Assembly (NCBI GenBank): GCA_041659285.1
Contig: JBAZYO010000005.1
Location: forward strand, 124,001 to 188,000
Source: Vicinamibacterales bacterium
GTDB taxonomy: Bacteria; Acidobacteriota; Vicinamibacteria; Vicinamibacterales; UBA2999
Reading direction: 5' to 3'
Length of the DNA: 64,000 nt
In this document: in pieces, positions 25,765 to 33,398 of the stretch
How positions within the stretch are numbered: position 1 is the first letter of the stretch
Layout: each line of letters opens with the position of its first letter
Notes under the pieces: model-generated
The model's input: only the letters and a program-made list of their open reading frames with translations
Database searches by the model: none
What the model was told of the DNA's origin: nothing
Position numbers and translations under genes: made by a program

Positions 25765-26941
25765 CGGAGAAGGCCTCCTTCATCGACGCCAGGGCGCCGG
25801 TGAGCTCTTCGCGGCTGCGGCCGGTGCAGAAGCGCATGTAGCCCTCGCAGGCGGCGCTGAAGTCAACGCCGGGCACGCAGCCAATGCGGCCGTGCTTGAT
25901 CAGGTACTCAGCCATGGCCCACGACAACGAGTCGCCGGTGATGCCGGCGTCCCTGGCCCAGTCGGCATTGATTTTCACGAACGCGTAGAACGCGCCATCG
26001 GGCGGCGTGCCGGAGAACACGCCGGGTGCCGCTTCGGCCAGGCCCTTGTAGAACAGGTCGCGGCGGGCCTTCAGCTCGGTGCGGAATTCAGCGATGCAGT
26101 CCTGCGAACCCTCGAGCGCGCCGACGGCGCCGTACTGCGCGATCGAGCAGACGTTGCTGGTCGTGTAGAGCACGATCTTGAGCGCGCGGGCGAGCAGCGC
26201 CTTGTCGCGGATCGCGAAATAGCCGACCCGCACGCCGGTGATCGCGTACGACTTGCTCATGGTGCAGACCGGGATGGTGCGCTCGTACATCCCCGGCAGC
26301 GACGCGATGCTGACGTGTTCGCCGGTGAAGAGCAGGTCTTCGTACGCCTCGTCCGAGATCACCCACAAGTTACGCTCGCGCGCAATCGCCGCCAGCCGTT
26401 CGATGTCGGCGCGGGTAAGGATGCCGCCGGTCGGGTTGTTCGGCGAGTTCAGGTACAGCACGCGGGTCTTCGGCGTGATGGCTTTTTCGACCTCGTCGAT
26501 GTTCCAACGCCAGCCGAGCTCCTCGCGCAGCGGCACCTGCACCGGCACGCCCTGCGCCGCCTGGCAAATGGCCATGGTCGGCGGCCATTCGGGGCCGGGC
26601 ACGATCATCTCGTCGCCCGGCTCGAGCAGCGCGTGCATCACGGCGTACAAGCCGTGGGTGCCACCGTTGGTGATCATCACCTGTTCATCGGATTCGACGG
26701 GGATGCCGTTCTTGGTGCGCATCTTCTCGGCCACCGCCTTCCGCAGTTGCGGAATGCCGGCCGTGGGCAGGTAATGAGTGCGGTTGTCCTTCATCGCCTG
26801 GGCGACGGCCGCCTTGAACGTGTCGGGCGCGTCGAACGAGACGTCGCCCTGATCGAGGCGGAACGGATCCTTGACGGAGTACATCATGTCGCGGATGCGG
26901 ACGATAGCGGAGACCGGAACGGAATCGTAAAACTTACCCAT
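25745..26941 (-). CDS. Class I PLP aminotransferase (aspartate aminotransferase-like)
   Basis: The 398-residue fold-type I enzyme has THYLPTAGIPQLRKAVAEK, NSPNNPTGGIL, the cofactor Asp in VISDEAYEDLLF and the PLP Lys in CTMSKSYAITGVRVGYF, with the phosphate-contacting Arg downstream. C-terminal MRFCTGRSREEL provides the substrate carboxylate Arg region. It resembles AspC/PatA-type enzymes. The upstream side is a large repeat structure (26994-27227). Confidence 0.92.
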   Translation of the reverse strand: MGKFYDSVPVSAIVRIRDMMYSVKDPFRLDQGDVSFDAPDTFKAAVAQAMKDNRTHYLPTAGIPQLRKAVAEKMRTKNGIPVESDEQVMITNGGTHGLYAVMHALLEPGDEMIVPGPEWPPTMAICQAAQGVPVQVPLREELGWRWNIDEVEKAITPKTRVLYLNSPNNPTGGILTRADIERLAAIARERNLWVISDEAYEDLLFTGEHVSIASLPGMYERTIPVCTMSKSYAITGVRVGYFAIRDKALLARALKIVLYTTSNVCSIAQYGAVGALEGSQDCIAEFRTELKARRDLFYKGLAEAAPGVFSGTPPDGAFYAFVKINADWARDAGITGDSLSWAMAEYLIKHGRIGCVPGVDFSAACEGYMRFCTGRSREELTGALASMKEAFSAIARTA

Positions 26942-27253
26942 GGAGAAATTATAGCCGCTGATTGGGCCGAAGCGATTCGCCCGTCTCTAATCAGAGCCGC
27001 AGATTACACAGATGACGCAGACGCATAGGCCCGCAGCGCCGGGCTACGCCCGGCGCGCGGCGATGAAGCAGGAAGCCGGCATTGAGAGAGCTCGGGTCGG
27101 TTCTTGCCGATCTCTCAATGCCGGCTTCCTGCTTCATCGCACGGCCGAAGGCCGTCGCGGGCCTTGGTGTCTTGTTTGCGAATCGCGTGCCGTGGGGGAA
27201 TCGGCGTAATCTGCGTAATCTGCGGCCGAACGTATTTGAGGTGCGGGACAGGT
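26942..27253. other. 312-bp gap made of nested inverted repeats, no gene
   Basis: No credible coding sequence is present. Outer family C copies in opposite orientation (near 26994 and 27203) enclose a 9-bp hairpin GCGCCGGGC-TAC-GCCCGGCGC at 27036-27056, a perfect 30-bp-arm hairpin (27060-27140) and ACGGCC-GAA-GGCCGT at 27141-27155. Confidence 0.85.
27060..27140. repeat. Perfect 30-bp inverted repeat with 21-nt loop
   Basis: The arms are 27060-27089 (starting GCGATGAAGCAGGAAGCC) and 27111-27140 (ending TTCCTGCTTCATCGC) with no mismatch. The loop 27090-27110 itself has TCGG/CCGA complementarity. If transcribed it would form a very stable hairpin RNA. It may instead be the core of a non-autonomous mobile element. 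Confidence 0.92.
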
Positions 27254-28123
27254 CTAGCGGTGGGTCCCTACCGTCACGCCGGCTTTTTCGAGGATGGCGT
27301 TCAGCGTGGCCGCCGTCTTCTTCGTCGGCAGGTTGCTAACGTAGAAATGCTTCGCGCCCAGGTCGAGCAGCGATCGAATGGTGCGCGCGCAAACGTCGAT
27401 CGGCGTCGCGCCGGCGGCGAACTCGGCCTTCAGTTCCGCCACGGGCACGGGCAGGAACTGGTTCAGGATGTCGAGCGTCTTCTGGTTGGCGCTGCGGTAG
27501 TAAAACACGCCGAACACGCCGGGCATCTCGAGACCGCCGGCGCGGCCGGCGTCGAGGAACGCGGCGACCTGGCCCTCCTGGTGGTGCGACACGATCTGCG
27601 TCAGATAGAAATCCGCGCTGACGTCGGGCTGCAGCAGGAAGTCCACCTGCCCCTTCGGGTTGGCGATGGGGTTGGCCCAGCCGCCGAGTTCCAGCTCGGG
27701 ATGCCGGCTGCGAATCACCTTGCGCAACTGCCAGGCGTGCTCGAGGCAGCGCGGCCGGCCGACGTGCTTGTCGCCGCCCAGCACAACCAGCGACGGGAAG
27801 CCGCTTTGCGCCGTCTGGTCGGCATAGGCCAGGCAGAACTCCAGCGAGTGCTTGGTCGTCAGGAACGGGATGATCTGGTGGCGGCCGACGGTGTCGCCGA
27901 GGTTGTTCACCAGGTGGCGCAGGTTGTTTTCTTCCTGTGCGCCCACCGCGCTGTCGGTCACCATCACGCGCACGTCGTGGCGCGTCAGCGAGCGGATCGC
28001 GTGGTAGGTGTCAATCCACGCGTCCATGCCTTCCGCCGACTCGAGCTCCGCCCTGGGCGGGCGAAGCTCGACGGCGATCACGCTGGTGGACTCGCGCCGA
28101 AGCAGCGAGAGGTATGAGGACAA
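27254..28123 (-). CDS. Methylenetetrahydrofolate reductase-like protein
   Basis: The 289-residue protein fits the MetF-type TIM-barrel family: an early conserved Glu in VIAVELRPPRAEL, LVVLGGDKHVGRP in the flavin-binding region, and the typical QPDVSADFYLTQIVSH segment. MetF reduces 5,10-methylene-THF to 5-methyl-THF using FAD. The sequence deviates from textbook MetF in several loops, so a related one-carbon flavoenzyme is possible. It starts three bases after the DUF4412 gene on the same strand. Confidence 0.78.
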   Translation of the reverse strand: MSSYLSLLRRESTSVIAVELRPPRAELESAEGMDAWIDTYHAIRSLTRHDVRVMVTDSAVGAQEENNLRHLVNNLGDTVGRHQIIPFLTTKHSLEFCLAYADQTAQSGFPSLVVLGGDKHVGRPRCLEHAWQLRKVIRSRHPELELGGWANPIANPKGQVDFLLQPDVSADFYLTQIVSHHQEGQVAAFLDAGRAGGLEMPGVFGVFYYRSANQKTLDILNQFLPVPVAELKAEFAAGATPIDVCARTIRSLLDLGAKHFYVSNLPTKKTAATLNAILEKAGVTVGTHR

Positions 28124-28126
28124 GCC

Positions 28127-28915
28127 TTACTTCTGTTCCTTGATCTTGTAGCCGGCCGGCGGCGCGAACAGTTCGGCGGCGAGCGCGCCGGTTTCCACCG
28201 ACGTCACGGTGGTCGTGCTCGTGATGTTGCCCATCTTCGCCATCATCCCGGCCATCGGGCCGTCGCCGCTCATCTTGATGCTCATCTCCTGCTCGTACGG
28301 GATGCCGCCGGTGGCGGCGAGCTCGCGATACATCTCGGCCATCGCCTTGGCCTGGCCCGGCGAGCCCTTGGCGCCGCGCGGGTCGCTGAAGATCCAGCCC
28401 TTGTCCAGCGCGCCCTTGTAGAACGCGATGTACTCCGCCGTGCCGGGCGCGCCCTTCACGACCCACATCGGCCCGGTGAGGTTCACCGTCATCTTCATGC
28501 CGTCCTTGCCGCCGACGGTGGTCGGCATCGCGATCGACATGTCGTAGCCGCTGGCGGTCTTGCCGGCAATCACCTTGGTCTGGCCGTTGGCCTTGACCGA
28601 CGCCTTCATCCCGCTGGTGTCAACGCTGGCCGCCAGGTTGGCGCCGAACGCCTGCATGTCCCACGCGTCGGCTTCCTTCTGCTTCGAGTCGAAGGAGTAG
28701 AGGCGCTGGTTATCGACGTCGAAGATCATCGTGCGGGTGGTGTCGCCCATCACGGTGTCGGTCCGCATCTTGTTGCCCTTGATGTAGGTGACCGTCTGCA
28801 TGGTGGTGGACATGCCCATGCCCTTGCCGCCGCCGGTGGACTTCACCGTGACATCGGCAAACGAGGGGACCGCAAGGCCAAACGCGAGGAGAGCCGCGAG
28901 GATGAACCGTTTCAT
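28127..28915 (-). CDS. Secreted DUF4412-like protein
   Basis: The 262-residue protein starts MKRFILAALLAFGLAVPSFA at 28915, a clear signal peptide; GGAG lies eight bases upstream, while the earlier in-frame ATG at 28924 touches that GGAG. The mature part is a beta-rich fold with repeated Met/Thr-rich strands (TYIKGNKMRTDTVMGDTT, VIAGKTASGYDMSIAMP) typical of DUF4412. It should be periplasmic or outer-membrane associated. Function is unknown. Confidence 0.82.
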   Translation of the reverse strand: MKRFILAALLAFGLAVPSFADVTVKSTGGGKGMGMSTTMQTVTYIKGNKMRTDTVMGDTTRTMIFDVDNQRLYSFDSKQKEADAWDMQAFGANLAASVDTSGMKASVKANGQTKVIAGKTASGYDMSIAMPTTVGGKDGMKMTVNLTGPMWVVKGAPGTAEYIAFYKGALDKGWIFSDPRGAKGSPGQAKAMAEMYRELAATGGIPYEQEMSIKMSGDGPMAGMMAKMGNITSTTTVTSVETGALAAELFAPPAGYKIKEQK

Positions 28916-28954
28916 GTCTGTCATCTCCAAGAGGGGGTACTCATTATAGGCCCG

Positions 28955-29001
28955 CCGAGGGGTCAGACCCCTCGGCACATCACACTCGGGGTCAGACCCC
29001 T
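28955..29001. repeat. Family B pair (GGGGTCAGACCCC) after an S9 peptidase gene
   Basis: Copies at 28959-28971 and 28988-29000 flank CTCGGCACATCACACTC. The second abuts the stop codon of the S9 peptidase gene (TAG read from 29002-29000). Confidence 0.9.
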
Positions 29002-30904
29002 ACTGCGGCGACGACGTGGTGGTGCGCGGCTTGGCGGCCTTGCCCCACTCGTTCGCCCAGTTCAGCATCTCCGCCACCGTGTGCAGCACCGATTCGCGCG
29101 CCACGTAGCCGTGCGCCTCGTACGGCAGCGTGACGTAGCGCACCGTCGCGCCGTGGCCCTTGAGCGCGCGGTAGAAGCGCTCCGACTGGATCGGATACGT
29201 GCCGGCGTTGTCGTCGGCTTCGCCGTGCATCAGGAGGATCGGCTCCTTGATCTTGTCGGCGTGGTTGAACGGCGACATCCGCGCGTAGAGCTGCGGCACT
29301 TCCCAGAACGTGCGCTCCTCGTTCTGGAAGCCGAACGGCGTCAGCGTGCGGTTGTAGGCGCCGCTGCGGGCGATGCCGGCGCGGAAGATGTCGGAGTGCG
29401 CCAGCAGGTTCGCCGTCATGAAGGCGCCGTAGCTGTGCCCGCCGGCGACCACCCGATCCGGATCGACAATGCCCATGGCGGCGGCCTTGTCGACGGCGGC
29501 GCGGGCGCTGGCGACGAGCTGCTCGATGTAGGTGTCGTTGGCGGTCTCGCCGGCGCCGACAATCGGCATCTTCGGGTCGTCGATCACCGCGAAGCCCTGC
29601 GTCAGGAACAGCATGTGCAGCGTGCCCCAGCCGGGCGTGGTGAAGCGGTCCGGCGAGCCGGTCACCTGGCTGGCCATCTTCGGATCCGCGAACTCCTGCG
29701 GATACGCCCACAGCAACGCCGGCAGGCGGCCCTGCGCGGGCGTCCAGCCCGGCGGCGTGTGAATGGTGGCGCGCATCTGCACGCCGTCGGGGCGCGTGTA
29801 GGTGACCATCTCGGACTTGACGCCCTTGAGCGGCGGCGCCGGGTCGGCGTAGTTCGAGATCGGCCGGCGGGAATTCGACTCGCGCCCGCGCACGAAGAAG
29901 TTGGGCGGCTCGTTCCGCGTCTCGTAGCGCGTGATGAACTTCGCCCCATCGTCCGACAGCAGCCCGAGCACCGTCTCGTAGCCGCCGTCTTCGGTCTGGA
30001 AGATCCGTTCCTTGGCGCCGGTCTTGATGTTGACCTTGTCGAGGAAGGGATGATCGCCTCGCGGCGACGAGCCGACGCCGGTGAGGTAAACCGTGTCGCC
30101 GGACTGGAACAACGAGTCCACGCCGGACGATCGCGGCTGGCGAATCGGCGCGCCGGCGTTGGCATAGGCATCTTCGGAGCTGCGTTCCCACAGCTTGCGC
30201 AGCGGCCCGCCGGGCGTGTCGATCACCGAGGTGCGCACGGCGCGCGTGTCGCGGTTGCCCTCGTTGATCCAGGCGGCGCCGGCGGTGGTCCAGGTGATGT
30301 TCTGGAAGCGGTATTCGGTGCGGGTCATCTCCACCGGGTTGAGGGCGAACGGCGCCGCCCACGTCATCACCTTGTCGCGCTGCGGCACCGTGGCTTTCGG
30401 GTCGCCGCCGTCGAGCGCCTCGGCCCACGCCACCGTTGCCGGCAGCGTCGGGTGCCAGCGCCAGCTGCGCGGGCCCGTCAGCACGCCGTTGCGCGGCACG
30501 TCATCCGCGAGCGGCAGGTCGGCGATCACCTTCACGAGCGCGCCCCGGCGATCCCAAATTTCAGCCATGGTCGGGAAGTCGTCATAGCGGACCAGCCACG
30601 AGAACGGCCGCTTGATCCGCGTGACCAGCGTGAACTGGCCATCCGGCGAGGGCCGGAAGTCCGTGTAGATTGCGGGCCGGCCGAGCGGCGAGCGCTGGCC
30701 CGTGGCGGCATCGACGGTGGCGAGCTGGCTGGTGCCGTAGTACTCGAACAGCGCCTCGTCTTGAACGCTGGTCAGCATGTCCTGCACGGTGGGCGTCGGC
30801 GCCACGCGTCCGCGGCTTTCCTGGACGTTGGGGCCGGTGGGCGCTTCGGGCGGCGCCGCGGTTGCTGTTGGTGAAGGCGCACAGCAGCGAACCGCCGTCG
30901 CCAA
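29000..30904 (-). CDS. S9 family peptidase, frameshifted: C-terminal and middle part
   Basis: This frame encodes the propeller and catalytic domain of a glutamyl-endopeptidase-like S9 protein. The catalytic Ser (GGHSYGAFMTA), Asp (HGEADDNAGTYP) and His (PYEAHGYV) are all present, so the catalytic part looks intact. Homology-like sequence starts near APPEAPTGPNVQESRGRV; the preceding residues MATAVRCCAPSPTATA are an out-of-frame reading of the N-terminal fragment, so the ATG at 30904 is not a genuine start. The stop touches a family B repeat. Confidence 0.85.
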   Translation of the reverse strand: MATAVRCCAPSPTATAAPPEAPTGPNVQESRGRVAPTPTVQDMLTSVQDEALFEYYGTSQLATVDAATGQRSPLGRPAIYTDFRPSPDGQFTLVTRIKRPFSWLVRYDDFPTMAEIWDRRGALVKVIADLPLADDVPRNGVLTGPRSWRWHPTLPATVAWAEALDGGDPKATVPQRDKVMTWAAPFALNPVEMTRTEYRFQNITWTTAGAAWINEGNRDTRAVRTSVIDTPGGPLRKLWERSSEDAYANAGAPIRQPRSSGVDSLFQSGDTVYLTGVGSSPRGDHPFLDKVNIKTGAKERIFQTEDGGYETVLGLLSDDGAKFITRYETRNEPPNFFVRGRESNSRRPISNYADPAPPLKGVKSEMVTYTRPDGVQMRATIHTPPGWTPAQGRLPALLWAYPQEFADPKMASQVTGSPDRFTTPGWGTLHMLFLTQGFAVIDDPKMPIVGAGETANDTYIEQLVASARAAVDKAAAMGIVDPDRVVAGGHSYGAFMTANLLAHSDIFRAGIARSGAYNRTLTPFGFQNEERTFWEVPQLYARMSPFNHADKIKEPILLMHGEADDNAGTYPIQSERFYRALKGHGATVRYVTLPYEAHGYVARESVLHTVAEMLNWANEWGKAAKPRTTTSSPQ

Positions 30905-31424
30905 TCCAGTTGCAGGGCGCGCCGAACACGGCGTTCAACTGCGCCGGGGTCACGGCCTTGGCCTGGCCCGTGGCGGTGTCGCCAATCCACAGCTCGACGC
31001 CGTTGTCGCGCATGTTGGTGAAGGCGAAGCGGCGGCCGTCGGGCGAAAATCCAATCCACGACAACACCGGCGACGCCGGCAGCGTCACCTTCCGTTCGCT
31101 GCTGTCGGCGACGAGCTTGAGCGTGAGGTTGCGGTAGCGCGTGTTCGACCGGTGCGGCGCGTTGGTCTTCGGGTTGATGCGCACGCCGGCCAGCCGCAGC
31201 ATGGGCTGCGCCAGTTCGGCAATGGTCGGCATGCTGGTGCGCTCGAGCAGCGCCACCACGTCGCGCGCCGGGCTCAGCTCGGCGGTCGGCGGCGGCGGCG
31301 CGTCGAGGATGTCAACGATGACCTTGGGCGGCACCAGGTAGCCCGGCGCCGCGGGTGCCTGGGCCAGCACCGCAACCGATCCAAGAGACACGAGGGCGGC
31401 GATGGCGAGGAGTCGATCACGCAT
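30582..31424 (-). CDS. S9 family peptidase, frameshifted: N-terminal fragment
   Basis: This frame starts MRDRLLAIAALVSLGSVAVL, a signal peptide, and continues with the start of the S9 propeller (WIGFSPDGRRFAFTNM, VELWIGDTATGQAKAV). After LLCAFTNSNRGA, near 30855, the frame is lost, and the remaining translation to 30582 is meaningless. One extra base or two missing bases in the G/C run at about 30850-30862 would join it to the other fragment. It could be a real pseudogene or an assembly error. Confidence 0.8.
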   Translation of the reverse strand: MRDRLLAIAALVSLGSVAVLAQAPAAPGYLVPPKVIVDILDAPPPPTAELSPARDVVALLERTSMPTIAELAQPMLRLAGVRINPKTNAPHRSNTRYRNLTLKLVADSSERKVTLPASPVLSWIGFSPDGRRFAFTNMRDNGVELWIGDTATGQAKAVTPAQLNAVFGAPCNWIGDGGSLLCAFTNSNRGAARSAHRPQRPGKPRTRGADAHRAGHADQRSRRGAVRVLRHQPARHRRCRHGPALAARPARNLHGLPALAGWPVHAGHADQAAVLVAGPL

Positions 31425-31451
31425 TGAGGGTTCCCTCCGGAACGCCCGATT

Positions 31452-32723
31452 CTACCGCTTGTCCTCCAGCAGAGGTTCGACCTCGCCGGCGGCGCGCCCG
31501 GCGGCGCGGCCGGTGGCCCACGCCCAGGCAAAGTTGTGCCCGCCGATCGGGCCGAATGCGTCCAGCACTTCGCCGCAGAAGTAGAGGCCCGGGCAGCGGC
31601 GGCTTTCGAGCGTGCGCGGCTCCACCTCGTCCAGCGCCACGCCGCCCCCGGTGACTTCCGCCTTCTTGTAGCCTTCGTCGCCGGTCACCGGCAGTTCGTA
31701 CGAGGTCAGGCGGGCGATGAGCGACAGCCGTTCGGTGCGGCGCAGGCCGCTGCTCCGCCGTTCAGGCGGAATGCCGGCCTCGATCATCAGGCGTTCACCG
31801 AGGCGCGAGGGCAGGTGACGCGCGAGCAATGCCGAGATCAGCGCGGAGGGCGCGTCGAATTCGCGCTCCCACGACGCCGAATCCAGTGCCGACCACTGTG
31901 CCCTGATCGCCGCAGACTTGTCCGCCGAGGATTCAACCAGGGCCGCAGATGACGCAGATGACGCAGATCTAGATGCGCGCGTCACGACGTGCGAGATGTC
32001 CAGCACGCTGGGCCCACTGTAACCGCGATGCGTGAAAAGAAAGCCGCCCGAGGTTTCAACCGCGCGCGTCCCCAGTTTGGCGCGCAGGCGCACGTCCAGG
32101 GACACGCCCGACAGCGCCGCATGTCCGGAGGCAGGCGAGCCGACGAGCGGCGTGAGTGCGGGGTAGGTGTCGATCATCCGGTGGCCCAGCGCTTCGGCCA
32201 CGCGCAGGCCCGTGCCGTCGCTGCCGGTGGTGGGCACCGAGAGCCCGCCGGTCGCCACCACCACGCGTGAGGCTTGCAGGTCCCCGGCGGAGGTCGCGAT
32301 CGTGAATCCCCCTGGCGAGACCTTGAGGTCCGTGACGGTGGTGTCGAACTGCATCCGCACGCCGCGCTTGCGCGCGAACGCGACCAGGCCGTCGCGGATG
32401 TCGCGGGCGCGGTTGGACCTGGGGAATAGCTTGCCGGACCCGGCCTCCAACGCGAGGGGAATGCCGAGGTCACCCTCGAAGAACGCGCGCTGCTCGCGCA
32501 GCGGCCACGAGCGCAGCATGCCGCGCAGCAGATGCGCGGGCGAGTCGGTGACGAAGCGCTCGGGGGCCAGCACCGACGGCAGCACGTTGCAGCGCCCGCC
32601 GCCGCTGATCAGGATCTTGCGCCCGCCGTCAGCGGTGCGTTCGATCAGCACGACGTCGGCGCCGTTCGCCGCCGCAAACGCCGCCGCGACCAGGCCGGCC
32701 GCGCCGCCGCCGATGACGGCCAC
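31452..32723 (-). CDS. HI0933/BaiN-type NAD(P)/FAD-dependent oxidoreductase
   Basis: The 423-residue flavoprotein begins VAVIGGGAAGLVAAAF, the FAD dinucleotide-binding motif, if the GTG at 32723 is used. It has the family motifs ILISGGGRCNV, VATGGLSVPTTGSDG and the C-terminal GLYFCGEVLDAFGPIGGHNF. Members of this family include BaiN and RdsA-like reductases, but the substrate here is unknown. Start choice is uncertain because the frame stays open upstream through family C repeats. A further copy (31941-31968) lies inside the gene and encodes SRSASSASSA at about residues 252-261. Confidence 0.87.
   Translation of the reverse strand: MAVIGGGAAGLVAAAFAAANGADVVLIERTADGGRKILISGGGRCNVLPSVLAPERFVTDSPAHLLRGMLRSWPLREQRAFFEGDLGIPLALEAGSGKLFPRSNRARDIRDGLVAFARKRGVRMQFDTTVTDLKVSPGGFTIATSAGDLQASRVVVATGGLSVPTTGSDGTGLRVAEALGHRMIDTYPALTPLVGSPASGHAALSGVSLDVRLRAKLGTRAVETSGGFLFTHRGYSGPSVLDISHVVTRASRSASSASSAALVESSADKSAAIRAQWSALDSASWEREFDAPSALISALLARHLPSRLGERLMIEAGIPPERRSSGLRRTERLSLIARLTSYELPVTGDEGYKKAEVTGGGVALDEVEPRTLESRRCPGLYFCGEVLDAFGPIGGHNFAWAWATGRAAGRAAGEVEPLLEDKR
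31941..31968 (+). repeat. Family C repeat, in frame inside the flavoprotein gene
   Basis: GGCCGCAGATGACGCAGATG continues with ACGCAGAT. Read on the minus strand it gives the Ser/Ala-rich peptide SASSASSAA in a region between conserved motifs. Confidence 0.9.
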
Positions 32724-32775
32724 AGATGACGCGAATCTCAAATCAGGGCCACAGATGACGCCGACAACACAGAAA
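32719..32775 (+). repeat. Two divergent family C units at the flavoprotein start
   Basis: GGCCACAGATGACGCGAATC (from 32719) and GGCCACAGATGACGCCGACA (from 32747) overlap or precede the likely GTG start of the flavoprotein gene. The FAD motif begins on the first unit. Confidence 0.7.
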
Positions 32776-32808
32776 TCAAAAGGTCTTTCCCCGTCTGAAA
32801 ACGTGACG

Positions 32809-32846
32809 CCGTCAAGCAGTTCCGCCCCGTCAGGCAGTGCCGCCCC
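32809..32846 (-). repeat. Family D repeat after the DinB gene
   Basis: Two tandem units, read on the minus strand as GGCACTGCCTGACGG and GGAACTGCTTGACGG, begin eight bases after the DinB stop, in the same orientation relative to the gene as the copies after the OmpA-like and M16 genes. Confidence 0.82.
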
Positions 32847-32854
32847 GGGGGGTT

Positions 32855-33349
32855 CTAGAGAAGCGCCCGCGAGTAGAACAGATCGTGGTCGCCGGGAGGG
32901 GCGATTCCGGCCAAGCGCACGATCGCGGCGACCTGCGCCCAATGGCGCACCTCGTGGAGGGCCATGTGGAACAGGAGCTTGCGCGGGGTCATCGGATAGG
33001 TGCCGGACTGCACCGCCACGTCACGCGGCGTGACGGCATCTTCCGCGGTCAGCGTCGGCAGGTAACGGTGCAGCGCGTCACGGCCGCGGGCGGCGTAGTC
33101 CCACAACCCGTCGATGTCGCCGGCGGCGACCCCGCTCTGGGTCGGCAGTTCCTGACCCTGGAGGCGCAGCGTGTGGCGGACCTCGACGAGAAAAATGTGG
33201 TCCACGAGCGAGCCGACCGTCGGGAACCGGCCGCCGGGCTGCATGGTCAGGTCGAGCGCGGCCGGGCTCGCCTTGAACCACGGCAGCCACTGCGCGCGCT
33301 CTTCCGCGGTCCAACCGAGCAGTTCGTCGAGCGTGATTGTGTGCGTCAT
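32855..33349 (-). CDS. DinB family protein
   Basis: The 164-residue four-helix protein has the DinB metal-binding pattern: His in LVDHIFLVEVRH and His residues in FHMALHEVRHWAQ. Members of the family act as bacillithiol or mycothiol-type transferases or remain uncharacterised; the DNA-damage link of the original DinB does not imply a repair role. The ATG at 33349 is the first in frame. A second DinB-like (DUF1569) protein lies at 25321-25764. Confidence 0.86.
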   Translation of the reverse strand: MTHTITLDELLGWTAEERAQWLPWFKASPAALDLTMQPGGRFPTVGSLVDHIFLVEVRHTLRLQGQELPTQSGVAAGDIDGLWDYAARGRDALHRYLPTLTAEDAVTPRDVAVQSGTYPMTPRKLLFHMALHEVRHWAQVAAIVRLAGIAPPGDHDLFYSRALL

Positions 33350-33373
33350 CGGCGTGTAGACCTAGTCGCCATT

Positions 33374-33398
33374 CCCGTCAAGCAGTGCCGCCCCGTCA
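33374..33398 (-). repeat. Family D repeat abutting the M16 gene stop
   Basis: On the minus strand it contains GGCACTGCTTGACGGG, identical over 16 bases to 22962-22977, and it starts at the base after the M16 peptidase stop codon. Confidence 0.85.

Noticed and set aside
27060..27140. The large hairpin as an intrinsic terminator
   Set aside because: No T-run follows on either strand and the stem is far longer than usual; it also lies more than 100 bases from either gene end.
30582..30904. Programmed frameshift in the S9 peptidase
   Set aside because: There is no slippery heptamer with a downstream pseudoknot, and no such case is known in this family; mutation or sequencing error is simpler.
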